From: Extensimonas vulgaris
GTDB lineage: Bacteria > Pseudomonadota > Gammaproteobacteria > Burkholderiales > Burkholderiaceae_C
Direction of reading: 5' to 3'
Assembly: GCF_003337425.1 (NCBI RefSeq)
Contig: NZ_QPJU01000001.1
Location: forward strand, 62,001-126,000
Length of the DNA stretch: 64,000 nt
Shown here: one piece after another, positions 15,939-25,530 of the stretch
How positions within the stretch are numbered: position 1 is the stretch's first letter
Layout: every line of letters begins with the position of its first letter
Notes under the pieces: model-generated
What the model was told of the DNA's origin: nothing
Databases searched by the model: none
What the model saw: only the letters and a program-made list of their open reading frames with translations
Program-made: the position numbers and the translations under genes

Positions 15939-17753
15939 TCAGCGCTGCAAGTCCGCCGTGAGCTCGCGCAAGGCGGCCTCGTCGAGTGTTTCGCGTTGCA
16001 GCAGCTCGTGCGCGCAGCGCTCGAGCACGGGGCGGTTGCGCGTGAGGATGTCGGTGGCGACGTCGAACGCCTGCATCACGATGGTGCGGATCGCTTCGTC
16101 GATCTGCTGCAAGGTCGCCTGGCTGGCCTGCGGGCCGCTCGGGCCGTATTGCGGCACGTCGAGGAACTGCGCGCGCGGCGGCTCCCAGGCGACGTAGCCG
16201 AGCGATTCGACCATGCCGTAGCGCGTGACCATGTCGCGCGCGATGTCGGTGGCCTTGGCGAGGTCGTCGGACGCGCCCGTGGAGAGCTGCCCGAACACCA
16301 GCTTTTCTGCCGCGCGCCCGCCCAGCAGCACCGAAATCTTGTGCTCGAGCTCAGGCCGCGTCATCAAGAAGCGATCCTCCGTGGGCCGCTGCAGGGTGTA
16401 GCCCAAGGCGCCAATGCCGCGCGGGATGATGGACACCTTGTGGATGGCCTGGTCGCGCACCAGCGCCAGCGACACCAGCGCATGCCCCATCTCGTGCCAG
16501 GCCACGACCTCGCGCTCGTGCGGGTTGAGCACGCGGTTTTTCTTTTCGAGCCCGGCGACGATGCGCTCGATCGCGGCCGTGAAGTCGGCCAGCGTGACGA
16601 GCTCGGCGCCGCGCCGCGTCGCACACAGTGCGGCCTCGTTGCAAAGATTGGCCAGGTCGGCACCCGAAAAACCCGTGGTCAGCGCCGCCACCTGTTCCAG
16701 ATCGAGCGCCGGATCGAGCTTGATCTTGCGCACGTGCACCTTGAGGATTTGCACGCGCCCGTTTTTATCCGGCCGATCGACGAGCACCTGCCGGTCGAAG
16801 CGGCCCGCGCGCAGCAGCGCCGGGTCGAGGATTTCGGGGCGGTTGGTCGCGGCCAGCAGCACCAGGCCCGAGGAGCTGTCGAAGCCGTCGAGCTCGACGA
16901 GCAGCTGGTTCAGCGTCTGCTCACGCTCGTCATGCCCGCCCACGAGTCCCGCGGCGCCGCGCGCGCGGCCCAGCGCGTCGAGCTCGTCGATGAAAATGAT
17001 GGCCGGCGCCTTGGCCCGCGCCTGCTCGAACAGGTCGCGCACGCGCGCCGCGCCCACGCCCACGAACATCTCGACGAATTCCGAGCCCGAGATCGAGAAA
17101 AACGGCACCCCCGCCTCGCCCGCGACGGCCTTGGCGAGCAGCGTCTTGCCCGTGCCCGGCGGGCCCACGAGCAAAATGCCCTTGGGCAGGCGCGCGCCCA
17201 GCCGCCCGTAGCCTTTGGGGTCTTTGAGAAAAGCGACGACCTCCTGCAGCTCGGCCTTGGCCTCATCGACGCCGGCCACGTCGGAAAAATGCACGCCCGT
17301 GTCCTGCTCCACGTACACCTTGGCGCGGCTCTTGCCTATGCTCATGAAGCCGCCTATGCCGCCTTGTTTTTCCGCGATGCGCCGGAACACGAAGTACCAC
17401 AGCGCCAAAAACACCGCCGCCGGCGCGACCCAGCTGATGATGTCGCGCAGCAGCGTGCTTTCGACCACGCGCGTGTAGGTGACGTTGTATTTGGACAATT
17501 GCTCTGCCAGATCGGGCTCGACGCGCGTCGCCACGATCACCGTCTTGCCATTCGGCTCGGGTTGTTTGAGGCGTCCGGTCAGGGTGCGCTCCCCGATCAC
17601 CACCTCGGCCACCTTGCCATCGGCGAGCGCTTTTTCGAACTCGCTGTACGGCACGGGCTCGATCTGGCGCGTCTGCCAGATCGACTGCAAGGCAAACATT
17701 GCCAGCAAGGCGATCAGCCAGTACGTTGCGTTCCAACGCTGCTTGGAATCCAT
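15939..17753 (-). CDS. ftsH: FtsH-type ATP-dependent zinc metalloprotease
   Basis: A 604-residue membrane-anchored AAA+ protease. It has an N-terminal transmembrane helix (residues ~12-28), a periplasmic domain to ~100 and a second helix around 104-122. Walker A is GPPGTGKT (197-204), followed by Walker [13 protein letters not shown], the SRH ([18 protein letters not shown]) and the zinc site HEMGH (H420, E421, H424). The ATG at 17753 has GAGGAG upstream; a longer frame is not supported. It is not beside rlmE/folP as the main housekeeping ftsH usually is, so it may be a second FtsH paralogue. Confidence 0.85.
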   Translation of the reverse strand: MDSKQRWNATYWLIALLAMFALQSIWQTRQIEPVPYSEFEKALADGKVAEVVIGERTLTGRLKQPEPNGKTVIVATRVEPDLAEQLSKYNVTYTRVVESTLLRDIISWVAPAAVFLALWYFVFRRIAEKQGGIGGFMSIGKSRAKVYVEQDTGVHFSDVAGVDEAKAELQEVVAFLKDPKGYGRLGARLPKGILLVGPPGTGKTLLAKAVAGEAGVPFFSISGSEFVEMFVGVGAARVRDLFEQARAKAPAIIFIDELDALGRARGAAGLVGGHDEREQTLNQLLVELDGFDSSSGLVLLAATNRPEILDPALLRAGRFDRQVLVDRPDKNGRVQILKVHVRKIKLDPALDLEQVAALTTGFSGADLANLCNEAALCATRRGAELVTLADFTAAIERIVAGLEKKNRVLNPHEREVVAWHEMGHALVSLALVRDQAIHKVSIIPRGIGALGYTLQRPTEDRFLMTRPELEHKISVLLGGRAAEKLVFGQLSTGASDDLAKATDIARDMVTRYGMVESLGYVAWEPPRAQFLDVPQYGPSGPQASQATLQQIDEAIRTIVMQAFDVATDILTRNRPVLERCAHELLQRETLDEAALRELTADLQR

Positions 17754-17873
17754 GATCCGCTCCTCTTGTTGGTTTTCTCGCCCCAAGAAGTGGGGGCTGC
17801 CCATCGTAACCGCAATACAAGACAAGTCACCCCATTCACCCGCGGGGCGGATGCAACACGCGGCGGCTACATC

Positions 17874-19304
17874 TCAGCGCGGCTTGGCCTGGCTGCGCTC
17901 GAGCAATGCGACCACGGCCTGCGCGCTGGCCTCGGCTGCGCCGCGGTGGGTTTGCGCGAATGTTTGCGCCTGCGCCCGCGCCTGTTCCAGCCGCGGGCCA
18001 TCGAGCGCGAGCGCACAGGCTGCCTGCACTCCTTCGCGCAGGTCAGCGACGCGCAGCGCGGCGCCGGCAGCGCAGGCATGTTGCGCGGCCTCGGCAAAGT
18101 TGAAGGTGTGGGGCCCGAGCACCACGGGACAGCCGCAGGCCGCGGCTTCGATCAGATTCTGGCCGCCGAGCGGTGCAAAGCTGCCGCCGAGCAGCGCCAC
18201 ATCCGCCAGCGCGTAGTAAGCCTGCATCTCGCCCAGCGAATCGCCGAGCCACACGTCTGCGGGCGCGGGCGCCTCCGCCCAGGAACTGCGCCGCGCGACG
18301 CGCAAGCCCGCGCCTTCGAGCAGCGCAGCCACCTCGTCGAAGCGCTGCGGGTGGCGCGGCACGATCAGCCATTGCACCTGCGCAGCGGGGTCTGAGGGCA
18401 TCGCAGTTACTTCTGAAGTGATAGCTGCTTGTGCTTGATGCGACTTGGCTAGAGGCGTTTTTCGCTCAAAAATCGGGGCCACGGCCTGCAGCCACATGGC
18501 CTCCTCGCCCTCGCGGCTGCTCGCGAGCATGACGACGGGGCGCGGGCGGTGCGCACGCCACGCTTGGCCGAGCGCGCGCTGCGCAGCGTCGGGGCGCACA
18601 TCGAACTTGAGGTTGCCAAGCACCGCCTGCACGGGCGCGCCCAGGCTGCGCAGGCGCTGCGCGTCGGCCTCACTCTGCGCCCACACGGCCGTGAGGCTGC
18701 GGTAGGCGGGCACGGCGAGCGCGCGCAAGCGCCGTGCGCCGCGCCACGACTTGGCGTTGAGGCGCGCATTCGCGAGCACGAGCGGCACGCCCTGCGCCTT
18801 GCAGCCCGCGACAAGATTCGGCCAGACCTCGGTTTCCATGAGGATGCCAAGCGCGGGGCGAAAGGTGCGCAAAAAGCGCTGCACGGCGGCGCGCGTGTCC
18901 CACGGCTGCCAGACCTGCACGTCGCCGGGCTGCAGCAGCTTCGCGCCCTCGGCGCGGCCCGTCGCGGTGCCGTGCGTGAGCAGCAATCGCATATGGGGCA
19001 GGCGCGCACGCAAGGCCGCGACCAGGATGGCCGCAGCGCGCGTTTCGCCCAGCGACACCGCATGCACCCAGACCAAGGGCGCGTCGGCGCGCGCCGGCTC
19101 GACCTGCTGCAGCTGGCGCACGATCTCTGGCGCATAGCGCCCGAAACGCTCGCCCACGGCCTGCGCGTAGCCGGGCTCGGCGCGGGCGCGGCGGCGCAGC
19201 TTGCGCCGCAGCAGCGGCTGGGCGGCCCACACCAGCATGGAATACAGGCGCAGCGCGCACCAGGCAATTACGGGGTGCGGCATGGGTGCGGGAGCGAGTT
19301 CCAT
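17874..19304 (-). CDS. waaA: 3-deoxy-D-manno-octulosonic acid (Kdo) transferase
   Basis: WaaA adds Kdo to lipid A precursor at the cytoplasmic face of the inner membrane. The ~476-residue GT-B enzyme has an N-terminal membrane anchor and HAVSLGETRAA. Next come LLTHGTATG, LGILMETEVWPNL and the C-terminal LGGSFAPLGGQNLIEAAACG. Residues ~278-295 (KTPLAKSHQAQAAITSE) have no place in the family. They are encoded by a family 4 repeat at 18420-18474, so this is an in-frame insertion. Start uncertain: ATG 19304 used, ATG 19283 possible. It lies downstream of the phosphohexomutase gene, same strand. Confidence 0.87.
   Translation of the reverse strand: MELAPAPMPHPVIAWCALRLYSMLVWAAQPLLRRKLRRRARAEPGYAQAVGERFGRYAPEIVRQLQQVEPARADAPLVWVHAVSLGETRAAAILVAALRARLPHMRLLLTHGTATGRAEGAKLLQPGDVQVWQPWDTRAAVQRFLRTFRPALGILMETEVWPNLVAGCKAQGVPLVLANARLNAKSWRGARRLRALAVPAYRSLTAVWAQSEADAQRLRSLGAPVQAVLGNLKFDVRPDAAQRALGQAWRAHRPRPVVMLASSREGEEAMWLQAVAPIFERKTPLAKSHQAQAAITSEVTAMPSDPAAQVQWLIVPRHPQRFDEVAALLEGAGLRVARRSSWAEAPAPADVWLGDSLGEMQAYYALADVALLGGSFAPLGGQNLIEAAACGCPVVLGPHTFNFAEAAQHACAAGAALRVADLREGVQAACALALDGPRLEQARAQAQTFAQTHRGAAEASAQAVVALLERSQAKPR
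18420..18474 (+). repeat. Dispersed ~50 bp repeat (family 4) inside waaA
   Basis: Reads ATAGCTGCTTGTGCTTGATG, then ACTTGGCTAGAGGCG and CGCTCAAAAAT on the plus strand, antisense to waaA. It is A/T-rich against a G+C-rich gene and keeps the waaA frame open. Confidence 0.75.
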
Positions 19305-19364
19305 CGCCTGCGCGCCTGCGCGTCTGCGCTGCTGCAACGATTCAACCCAAGGCGTGCGCCGCGC

Positions 19365-20753
19365 TCAATGCGCAGCGGCGCCAATCTGCGCATCGGGCTT
19401 GACGCGGCGCAGCAGCGCGAGCATGTCGGCCTCGATGCGCGCGAGCGCCTCTGGCGTGTGGCCTTCGAAGCGCAGCACCAGCACGGGCGTGGTGTTGCTC
19501 GCGCGGATCAGGCCGAAGCCGTCGGGCCAGTCCACGCGCAGGCCGTCGATGGTGTTGATCTGCGCCGGCGGGCCGAAATACTGCGGCGCCAGCGCCTGCA
19601 GCTCGGCCGTGATGCGGTGCGGCTCGCCCTCGGCGCAGGCGACGTTGAGCTCGGGCGTCGCATAGCTCGTGGGCAGCGCATCGAGCACGGCACTGGGGTC
19701 GGGGCTGCGGCTCAAAATCTCGAGCAGGCGGCAGCCCGCGTAGGTGCCGTCGTCGAAGCCGTACCAGCGCTCTTGGAAGAAGATGTGGCCGCTCATCTCG
19801 CCGCCCAGGGGCGAGCCGATCTCGCGCATCTTGGCTTTGATGAGCGAGTGGCCGGTCTTGTACATCACGGGCACACCGCCTGCGGCCACGATCGCGGGGG
19901 CGAGGCGCTGCGTGCATTTCACGTCGAACACGATCGCACCGCCCGGCACGCGCTGCAGCACATCCTGCGCAAACAGCATGAGCTGGCGGTCGGGGAAGAT
20001 GTTGTTGCCACCCTTGGTGACGATGCCCAGCCGGTCGCCGTCGCCATCGAAGGCCAGGCCCAGCTCGGCGTCACTGCCCTGCAAAGCGGCGATGAGGTCG
20101 CGCAGGTTTTCGGGCTTGCTCGGGTCGGGGTGGTGGTTCGGGAAGCTGCCGTCGACTTCGGAAAAGAGCTCCACCACGTCGCAGCCCAGCGCGCGGAAAA
20201 TCCCCGGCGCCGAAGCGCCCGCGACGCCATTGCCGCAATCGACGACGATCTTCATGCGCCGTGCAAGGCGCACGTCGCCGACGATGCGCTCGGTGTAGGC
20301 CGGCAGCACATCGACCTGCCGCACCGAGCCGCCGGGCACGAGCTGCCAAGTCTCGGATTCCATGGAACGGCGCAGCGCCTGGATGTCCTCGCCGTAGATC
20401 GCGCGGCCGCCGAGCACCATCTTGAAGCCGTTGTGGTCGCGCGGGTTGTGGCTACCAGTGACCTGGATGCCGCTCTTGCACAGCGTGGCCGCGGCAAAGT
20501 ACAGCATGGGCGTGGTCACCATGCCTACGTCGATCACTTGCAGCCCCACATCGACCAGGCCCGCAATCAGCGCCGCAGCAAGCGCCGGCCCCGACAGGCG
20601 CCCATCGCGCCCGACGGCCACCGTGCCCTCGCCTTGCGCGCGCACCGCCATGCCGAAGGCGCGCCCGAGGCCGCGCGCGGTGTTTTCGTCGAGGGTGGTG
20701 GGCACGATGCCGCGGATGTCGTAGGCTTTGAAAATCGCAGGATTCACTTGCAC
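19365..20753 (-). CDS. Phosphomannomutase/phosphoglucomutase
   Basis: A 462-residue alpha-D-phosphohexomutase (AlgC/ManB type) that interconverts hexose 1- and 6-phosphates for LPS and exopolysaccharide sugars. It shows the start FKAYDIRGIVP and the phosphoserine loop TGSHNP (S101). The metal site DGDGDRLG, sugar loop GGEMSGH and phosphate-binding RASNTTPVLVLRFEG are also present. It lies 60 bp upstream of waaA on the same strand, consistent with an envelope-polysaccharide role. Substrate preference between glucose and mannose cannot be decided from the sequence. Confidence 0.88.
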   Translation of the reverse strand: MQVNPAIFKAYDIRGIVPTTLDENTARGLGRAFGMAVRAQGEGTVAVGRDGRLSGPALAAALIAGLVDVGLQVIDVGMVTTPMLYFAAATLCKSGIQVTGSHNPRDHNGFKMVLGGRAIYGEDIQALRRSMESETWQLVPGGSVRQVDVLPAYTERIVGDVRLARRMKIVVDCGNGVAGASAPGIFRALGCDVVELFSEVDGSFPNHHPDPSKPENLRDLIAALQGSDAELGLAFDGDGDRLGIVTKGGNNIFPDRQLMLFAQDVLQRVPGGAIVFDVKCTQRLAPAIVAAGGVPVMYKTGHSLIKAKMREIGSPLGGEMSGHIFFQERWYGFDDGTYAGCRLLEILSRSPDPSAVLDALPTSYATPELNVACAEGEPHRITAELQALAPQYFGPPAQINTIDGLRVDWPDGFGLIRASNTTPVLVLRFEGHTPEALARIEADMLALLRRVKPDAQIGAAAH

Positions 20754-20914
20754 GGGCGGGCCTTTCGTTCCGATGGGGTCGGGAAAACCAGAGGGACAGG
20801 AGGAGTCGGCATTGTAGGTGGCGCCCCTCTACCGCAATACCCTACCGCAACACCCATCGCAATCCCCGGCGCAGCTCAGCGCCGCCGCCTGCCCCCCACG
20901 GTACAGACACAGGG

Positions 20915-21376
20915 TCAAAGAAATTCGGGCGACTGCACCGTGAGCAGCACGGTCTCGCCGCGCTCTTGGCGCTCGCGGTAGCGCAACCACCACACGGCCC
21001 CTTTGCGCACCGCGCATTCGCCCGCGCGCATGCCCATGAGCTCGGCAATGGTCTGGCCCAGCGTGGGCTGGTGGCCGACGATGAGCACTGCCCCGCGCGC
21101 CTCGGGCCAGCGCGCAAGTTCGAGCACGTCTTGCGCGCTCGCGCCGGGCAGCAGCTCGGCGCGCAGCTTGAATTTGCGGCCCAGCGCCTGCGCCGTCTGT
21201 TCGGTGCGCCGTGCGGGGCTGGCCAACACGCGCAAGCCTTGCGGCAGTTGCCGGTCGAGCCAGGCACCCATGCGCTCGGCCTGTTTTTCGCCGCGCGGCG
21301 TGAGGGCGCGCGCCACGTCCTCCATGCCCTCGGCGGCATCCTCGGCCTCGGCATGGCGCCAGAGAATCAAGTCCAT
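20915..21376 (-). CDS. sixA: Phosphohistidine phosphatase SixA
   Basis: A 153-residue histidine-phosphatase-superfamily protein with the N-terminal RHAEAED (H8) and the SPARRTEQTA motif. The second catalytic histidine lies in LIVGHQPTLGQ. SixA dephosphorylates phosphohistidine on signalling or PTS proteins. The ATG at 21376 lies only four bases after the ppk stop, so the two genes are co-transcribed; that pairing hints at a role in phosphate or polyphosphate physiology. Confidence 0.85.
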   Translation of the reverse strand: MDLILWRHAEAEDAAEGMEDVARALTPRGEKQAERMGAWLDRQLPQGLRVLASPARRTEQTAQALGRKFKLRAELLPGASAQDVLELARWPEARGAVLIVGHQPTLGQTIAELMGMRAGECAVRKGAVWWLRYRERQERGETVLLTVQSPEFL

Positions 21377-21380
21377 CACA

Positions 21381-23588
21381 TTACCACCCGGTTTCTTCGG
21401 ATTGCAGCGCACCATAGCGCGCCATCAGTGCGTTTTGCGCGCCTTTTCCGGTCTGCGGGTGCGGCGGCCGCGCGTAGTGGCCGTCGGCCTGCAGCGTCCA
21501 GGCGTCGCGGTCGTCATACAGATACGCGACCAGGCACTCGTCGATGATTTGCTGGCGCAGCGCCGGATCGGTCACCGGCCAGGCGAGCTCCACGCGGCGC
21601 AGCATGTTGCGGTTCATCCAGTCGGCGCTCGAGAGGTACAAGTCTTCCTCTTGCCCGGCACGGAAGTAAAACACGCGGCTATGCTCCAAAAAGCGCCCGA
21701 CGATAGAGCGCACGCGGATGTTGTCGCTCACGCCCGGCACCTGCGCGGGCAACATGCACGCACCGCGCACGATGAGGTCTATGCGCGCGCCCTGCTGGCC
21801 GGCGCGCAGCAAGGCATGGATCAGCGCCTCGTCGGTGAGCGCGTTCATTTTCACGACGATGCGCGCGTCCTCGCCACGGCACGCGGCCTGGCCTACGCGC
21901 TCGACAAAAGCCAGCAAGCGCCGCTGCAGGTGAAAGGGCGCAAGAATGAGCTTGCGCAGACGCGGTGGGCGGTTCTGGCTCGCCAGGTGGTTGAACACGC
22001 CGTCCATCTCGGCCGTGATCTGCGTGTCCGCCGTGAAGTAGCCCAAATCGGTATAGAGCCGCGCCGTGCGGGCGTTGTAGTTCCCTGTCGAAAGGTGGCC
22101 ATAGCGGCGCAGCTGGCGCCCCTCGCGGCGCGTGACGAGCAGCATCTTGGCGTGCGTCTTGAGCCCCACCACGCCATACACCACCTGCGCGCCCACTGCT
22201 TCGAGCGCCTCGGCCCAGTTGATGTTGGCCTCTTCGTCGAAGCGCGCCTTGAGCTCCACCACCGCCATGACCTCTTTGCCGCGGCGCACGGCCTCGCCGA
22301 GCAGACGCATGAGTTCGGAGTCGCGCCCGCCGGTGCGGTAAATGGTCTGCTTGATCGCGAGCACCTGCGGGTCTTCCACGGCTTCGCGCAGGAAGGCGAG
22401 CACGCTGTCGAAGCTCTCGAAAGGCTGATGGATCAGCACGTCGCGCGCGCGCAGCTGCTCGAAAATCGAGGTGCCCGCCACGAGCTGGTGCGGCCACACC
22501 GGGTTCCAGGGGGGGAACAGCAGCGCCGGATCGTTCACCAAATCGACGAGCTGCGTGAGCCGCACCAGGTTCACGGGCCCATGCACGCGGTACAGCGCGG
22601 CCTCGGGCAGCTCGAACTGGCGCAGCAAAAAATCCGCCAGGAACTTCGAGCAGCCCGCCGACACCTCGAGCCGCACGGCTTGGCCGTAATTGCGCTGCTG
22701 CAAGCCCTGGCGCAAGGCCGTGCGCAGGTTGCGCACGTCTTCCTCGTCGAGCGCGAGGTCGGAGTGGCGCGTGACGCGAAACTGCGAAAACTCCGTCACC
22801 TCGCGCCCGGGGAAAAGATCCGTGAGGTGCGCGCGCACGATGCTCGAGATGCTCGCAAACAGCATCTGCTTGGGGTTGTCACCGGGGATGCGCACGATGC
22901 GCGGCAGCGCGCGCGGCACCTTGACGATGGCCACCTCGTTTTCGCGCCCGAAAGCATCGCGCCCTTTGAGGCGCACGATGAAGTTCAGCGACTTGTTCGC
23001 GACCTGCGGAAACGGGTGCGCCGGATCGAGCCCCACGGGCACGAGCAGCGGGCGCACCTCGCGCCGGAAATAGGCACTCACCCAGCGCTTGTGCGCGGCG
23101 CTGCGCTCGCTGTGCGCAAGAATGCGGATGCCATGCGCCGCGAATGTCGGCACCAGCACCTGGTTGTAGAGCGCGTACTGGCGCGCCACGAGGTCGTGCA
23201 CCTTGGCCGCAAGCGCCTCGAACGTGGCCACGGTGTAGGGCCCTTTGGTCTCACCGTGCTTGACCGCGTTCACATGCGGCTCGGCGCGCACCTCGAAAAA
23301 TTCGTCGAGGTTCGACGAAACGATGCAGAGAAAGCGCAGCCGCTCGAGCAAAGGCACATCGTCGCGCACGGCCCAATCGAGCACGCGCTCGTTGAACGCC
23401 AGGATGCTGTGGTCGCGGTCGAGCAAGGTGACCGGCGGGGCCGCTGCCGATGCGGCGGTGCGCGATCGAGGCGCGGGCGCCGCCTTCGCACCCGGCGCCT
23501 CGCCCCGCTCCTCGGCGTCTGCAGGGCGGGCGGCAGCGACGGCGTCCGTGGTTGGTGCAGGCGTGGAGGTTGCTGGGGCAGGTTTCAT
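21381..23588 (-). CDS. ppk: Polyphosphate kinase 1
   Basis: Ppk1 reversibly polymerises ATP gamma-phosphate into polyphosphate. The 735-residue protein has the N domain (FNERVLDWA, SSNLDEFFEVR), the head domain, and the C1/C2 catalytic domains. Their markers are GLKTHAKM (phosphorylated histidine, H479) and GHLSTGNYN. The end ALMARYGALQSEE is usual for the family. The first ~50 residues are an Ala/Pro/Thr-rich extension before the conserved domain. The ATG at 23588 is chosen because the upstream frame is unconserved, but its ribosome site is poor. A family 3 repeat lies in the upstream region. Confidence 0.9.
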   Translation of the reverse strand: MKPAPATSTPAPTTDAVAAARPADAEERGEAPGAKAAPAPRSRTAASAAAPPVTLLDRDHSILAFNERVLDWAVRDDVPLLERLRFLCIVSSNLDEFFEVRAEPHVNAVKHGETKGPYTVATFEALAAKVHDLVARQYALYNQVLVPTFAAHGIRILAHSERSAAHKRWVSAYFRREVRPLLVPVGLDPAHPFPQVANKSLNFIVRLKGRDAFGRENEVAIVKVPRALPRIVRIPGDNPKQMLFASISSIVRAHLTDLFPGREVTEFSQFRVTRHSDLALDEEDVRNLRTALRQGLQQRNYGQAVRLEVSAGCSKFLADFLLRQFELPEAALYRVHGPVNLVRLTQLVDLVNDPALLFPPWNPVWPHQLVAGTSIFEQLRARDVLIHQPFESFDSVLAFLREAVEDPQVLAIKQTIYRTGGRDSELMRLLGEAVRRGKEVMAVVELKARFDEEANINWAEALEAVGAQVVYGVVGLKTHAKMLLVTRREGRQLRRYGHLSTGNYNARTARLYTDLGYFTADTQITAEMDGVFNHLASQNRPPRLRKLILAPFHLQRRLLAFVERVGQAACRGEDARIVVKMNALTDEALIHALLRAGQQGARIDLIVRGACMLPAQVPGVSDNIRVRSIVGRFLEHSRVFYFRAGQEEDLYLSSADWMNRNMLRRVELAWPVTDPALRQQIIDECLVAYLYDDRDAWTLQADGHYARPPHPQTGKGAQNALMARYGALQSEETGW

Positions 23589-23671
23589 CGGATGACAGAC
23601 GAAGTCGAACAAAAAATGCCGAAACAGCGAGTATCGAGCGGCAAGATGACGGTCGTGTGACAAGTCATCTG

Positions 23672-23743
23672 GACTTGCGCAAACAAGGATGCTGCAAATT
23701 TGCCATGCGGCGCGCGCCTTGCCTGACCCGATTTGCGCAAGTC
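23672..23743 (-). repeat. Family 3 palindrome-ended repeat, copy 2 (72 bp)
   Basis: Ends are perfect 12-bp inverted repeats, GACTTGCGCAAA and TTTGCGCAAGTC. Read on the minus strand, the interior shares AGGCAAGGCGC, GCCGCATGGCA and GCATCCTTG with the copy at 15587. It lies in the leader or promoter region of ppk. Confidence 0.7.
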
Positions 23744-23806
23744 GTGCTCATACTTCACTGTGCACCGTAACACACCAGCGCAGCGGCACGGCGCGTGCGG
23801 CGGGCC

Positions 23807-24694
23807 TCATGCCTGCACGGGCATGGCGGGGGGCCGCTCGCGGGATTGGTTGCGCGCTGGCCACTGCAGCAATTCGAGGCGCCCGTCCAGATGCTCGACC
23901 AAGGCCGTGCGGCTCTCCACCCAGTCGCCGTCGTTGCAATACAAAATGCCGTCGATCTCGCGCATTTCGGCGCGGTGGATATGGCCGCAGACCACGCCCT
24001 GGTAGCCGCGCCGGCGCGCCTCGGCCGCCACGGCGGCCTCGAAGTCGCTCACGTAATTCAGGGCCTTTTTGACCTTGCCCTTGAGGTAGGCCGAGAGCGA
24101 CCAATACGGCAGGCCCAGGCGCGCACGCAGCGTGTTCAGGTAGCGGTTGAGCTTGAGGGTGAATTCGTAGAGGTTGTCGCCCACGTAGGCGAGCCACTTG
24201 GCGCACTGGATCACGCCGTCGAAGTAGTCGCCATGCGTGATCCAGAGCCGGCGGCCGTCGGCCGTCAGGTGCACGGCGTCTTGCGCGACTTCGATGCCGC
24301 CGAACGCGTGCTCGACGAAAGCGCGCGCGAATTCGTCATGGTTACCGGGCACGAAGACCACGCGGCAGCCTTTGCGTGCGCGGCGCAGCAGCTTTTGCAC
24401 CACGTCGTTGTGCGCCTGCGGCCAAAACCATTTGCGCCGCAGCTGCCAGCCATCGACCACGTCGCCCACGAGGTAGAGGTAATCGCTCGAATGGTGACGC
24501 AAAAAATCGAGCAAGGCGTGCGCCTGACAGCCCGGCGTGCCCAGGTGCAGGTCGGAGATGAACACCGCGCGGTAATGCTGCGCTGGCGCGGACTCTGCGG
24601 GCGCATCGTCCGCGGTACGTGCGCCAGCAGCTTCGTTCGTCGAGTAGGCCATGCCGGCGCTCCAGACGTCGTGGGCGTCGAACGCAGCGCGCAT
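23807..24694 (-). CDS. Metallophosphoesterase, UDP-2,3-diacylglucosamine diphosphatase-like (LpxH-like)
   Basis: A 295-residue calcineurin-like phosphoesterase with all metal motifs in order: FISDLHLG, LVGDVVDGW, VPGNHDEF, ITHGDYFD and CGHIHRAE. It belongs to the longer LpxH-like group and probably cleaves UDP-2,3-diacylglucosamine, although the true cellular substrate is inferred. The ATG at 24694 shares its A with the upstream stop (TGATG), indicating translational coupling to the OlsB-like acyltransferase. An ATG 14 codons later is possible. Together they suggest a lipid-modification operon. Confidence 0.8.
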   Translation of the reverse strand: MRAAFDAHDVWSAGMAYSTNEAAGARTADDAPAESAPAQHYRAVFISDLHLGTPGCQAHALLDFLRHHSSDYLYLVGDVVDGWQLRRKWFWPQAHNDVVQKLLRRARKGCRVVFVPGNHDEFARAFVEHAFGGIEVAQDAVHLTADGRRLWITHGDYFDGVIQCAKWLAYVGDNLYEFTLKLNRYLNTLRARLGLPYWSLSAYLKGKVKKALNYVSDFEAAVAAEARRRGYQGVVCGHIHRAEMREIDGILYCNDGDWVESRTALVEHLDGRLELLQWPARNQSRERPPAMPVQA

Positions 24695-25530
24695 CAGGCC
24701 CCCAGAAAGTGCTTGCGGTAGCGCTGGGGCAAGTCGGCCAGGCGCATCATCAGCGGCAGGTCGGCGGTGTTGAAGTCCGGATCCCACGCGGGCGCGCCGA
24801 GCACGCGCGTGCCCATGCGCAGGTAGCCTTTGATGAGCGCGGGCGGCTCGACCTGCAGGCTGGTGTCGAGCTGCTCGACGGGCAGCGGCAGCCGCGGGCG
24901 CACCTGGTATTCGATGGGCGCAAGATGCGTCTGGCGCAATTGCGCCCAGATGCTCGCGGCCACGTCGCCGCCGGCCACGCCGTTGTGCATCATGGGAATG
25001 CTGCCACAGCCGATCATGGTGTCGAGCTGGTTGCGCACCATGAAGTCGCCGAGCGCGCCCCACAGCGCCATGATGACGCCGCCCTGGCGAAAATCGGGGT
25101 GTACGCAGCTGCGGCCCAGCTCCACCATGCGCGCGCGCAGGCTGCGCAGGCGCGTGAGGTCGAACTCGGTGTCGCTGTAGGTGCTGCCCACGCGCCGCGC
25201 CTGCGCCGGGGTCAAAACGCGGTAGGTGCCTATGACCTCCTGCGAGTCCTGCGTGCGCACCAGTAGGTGTTCGCAATAGTCGTCGAACAGGTCGATGTCG
25301 TGCTCGGGCACGGGCGTCGCCAGGCGCGCGCCCATTTCACGCACGAACACCTCGTACCTCAGCCGCTGCGCCGCGCGGACTTCATCGAGGTGCCGCGCCC
25401 ACGCCACTTCAATCCCTTTGCCCGCAGACGCAGGCTGCGCCGCACCATCCCCATGGCCCGGGCGGTGAAGTGACCCCCTGGGCAAGGAAATCGGTGACAG
25501 GGGCAGCGTGGGGCTGGGCAACTCGTTCAT
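24694..25530 (-). CDS. OlsB-like L-ornithine N-acyltransferase / GNAT-family hemolysin-like protein
   Basis: A 278-residue acyltransferase with the features of the OlsB/N-acyl-amino-acid synthase family: LRYEVFVREMGA, HDIDLFDDYCEHLLVR and ELGRSCVHPDFR. The next block is GCGSIPMMH and the end LPPLLKGYL-like (EPPALIKGYLRMG). OlsB makes lyso-ornithine lipid from ornithine and 3-hydroxyacyl-ACP. No adjacent OlsA is present, so the exact product is inference. The ATG at 25530 has AAGGAG upstream; residues 1-40 are a variable leader. Coupled to the LpxH-like gene. Confidence 0.75.
   Translation of the reverse strand: MNELPSPTLPLSPISLPRGSLHRPGHGDGAAQPASAGKGIEVAWARHLDEVRAAQRLRYEVFVREMGARLATPVPEHDIDLFDDYCEHLLVRTQDSQEVIGTYRVLTPAQARRVGSTYSDTEFDLTRLRSLRARMVELGRSCVHPDFRQGGVIMALWGALGDFMVRNQLDTMIGCGSIPMMHNGVAGGDVAASIWAQLRQTHLAPIEYQVRPRLPLPVEQLDTSLQVEPPALIKGYLRMGTRVLGAPAWDPDFNTADLPLMMRLADLPQRYRKHFLGA

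Noticed and set aside
15996-18395. 799-residue plus-strand frame opposite ftsH and waaA
   Set aside because: It spans two recognisable minus-strand genes and their gap. The composition is that of an antisense shadow, with no motif or ribosome site.
18549-23660. Two plus-strand frames of over 800 residues opposite waaA, the phosphohexomutase and ppk
   Set aside because: Antisense shadows of conserved genes with skewed Arg/His/Ala composition.
24694-25276. Extension of the LpxH-like gene upstream through the acyltransferase gene
   Set aside because: The upstream part is the acyltransferase in another frame. The TGATG junction marks a separate start at 24694.
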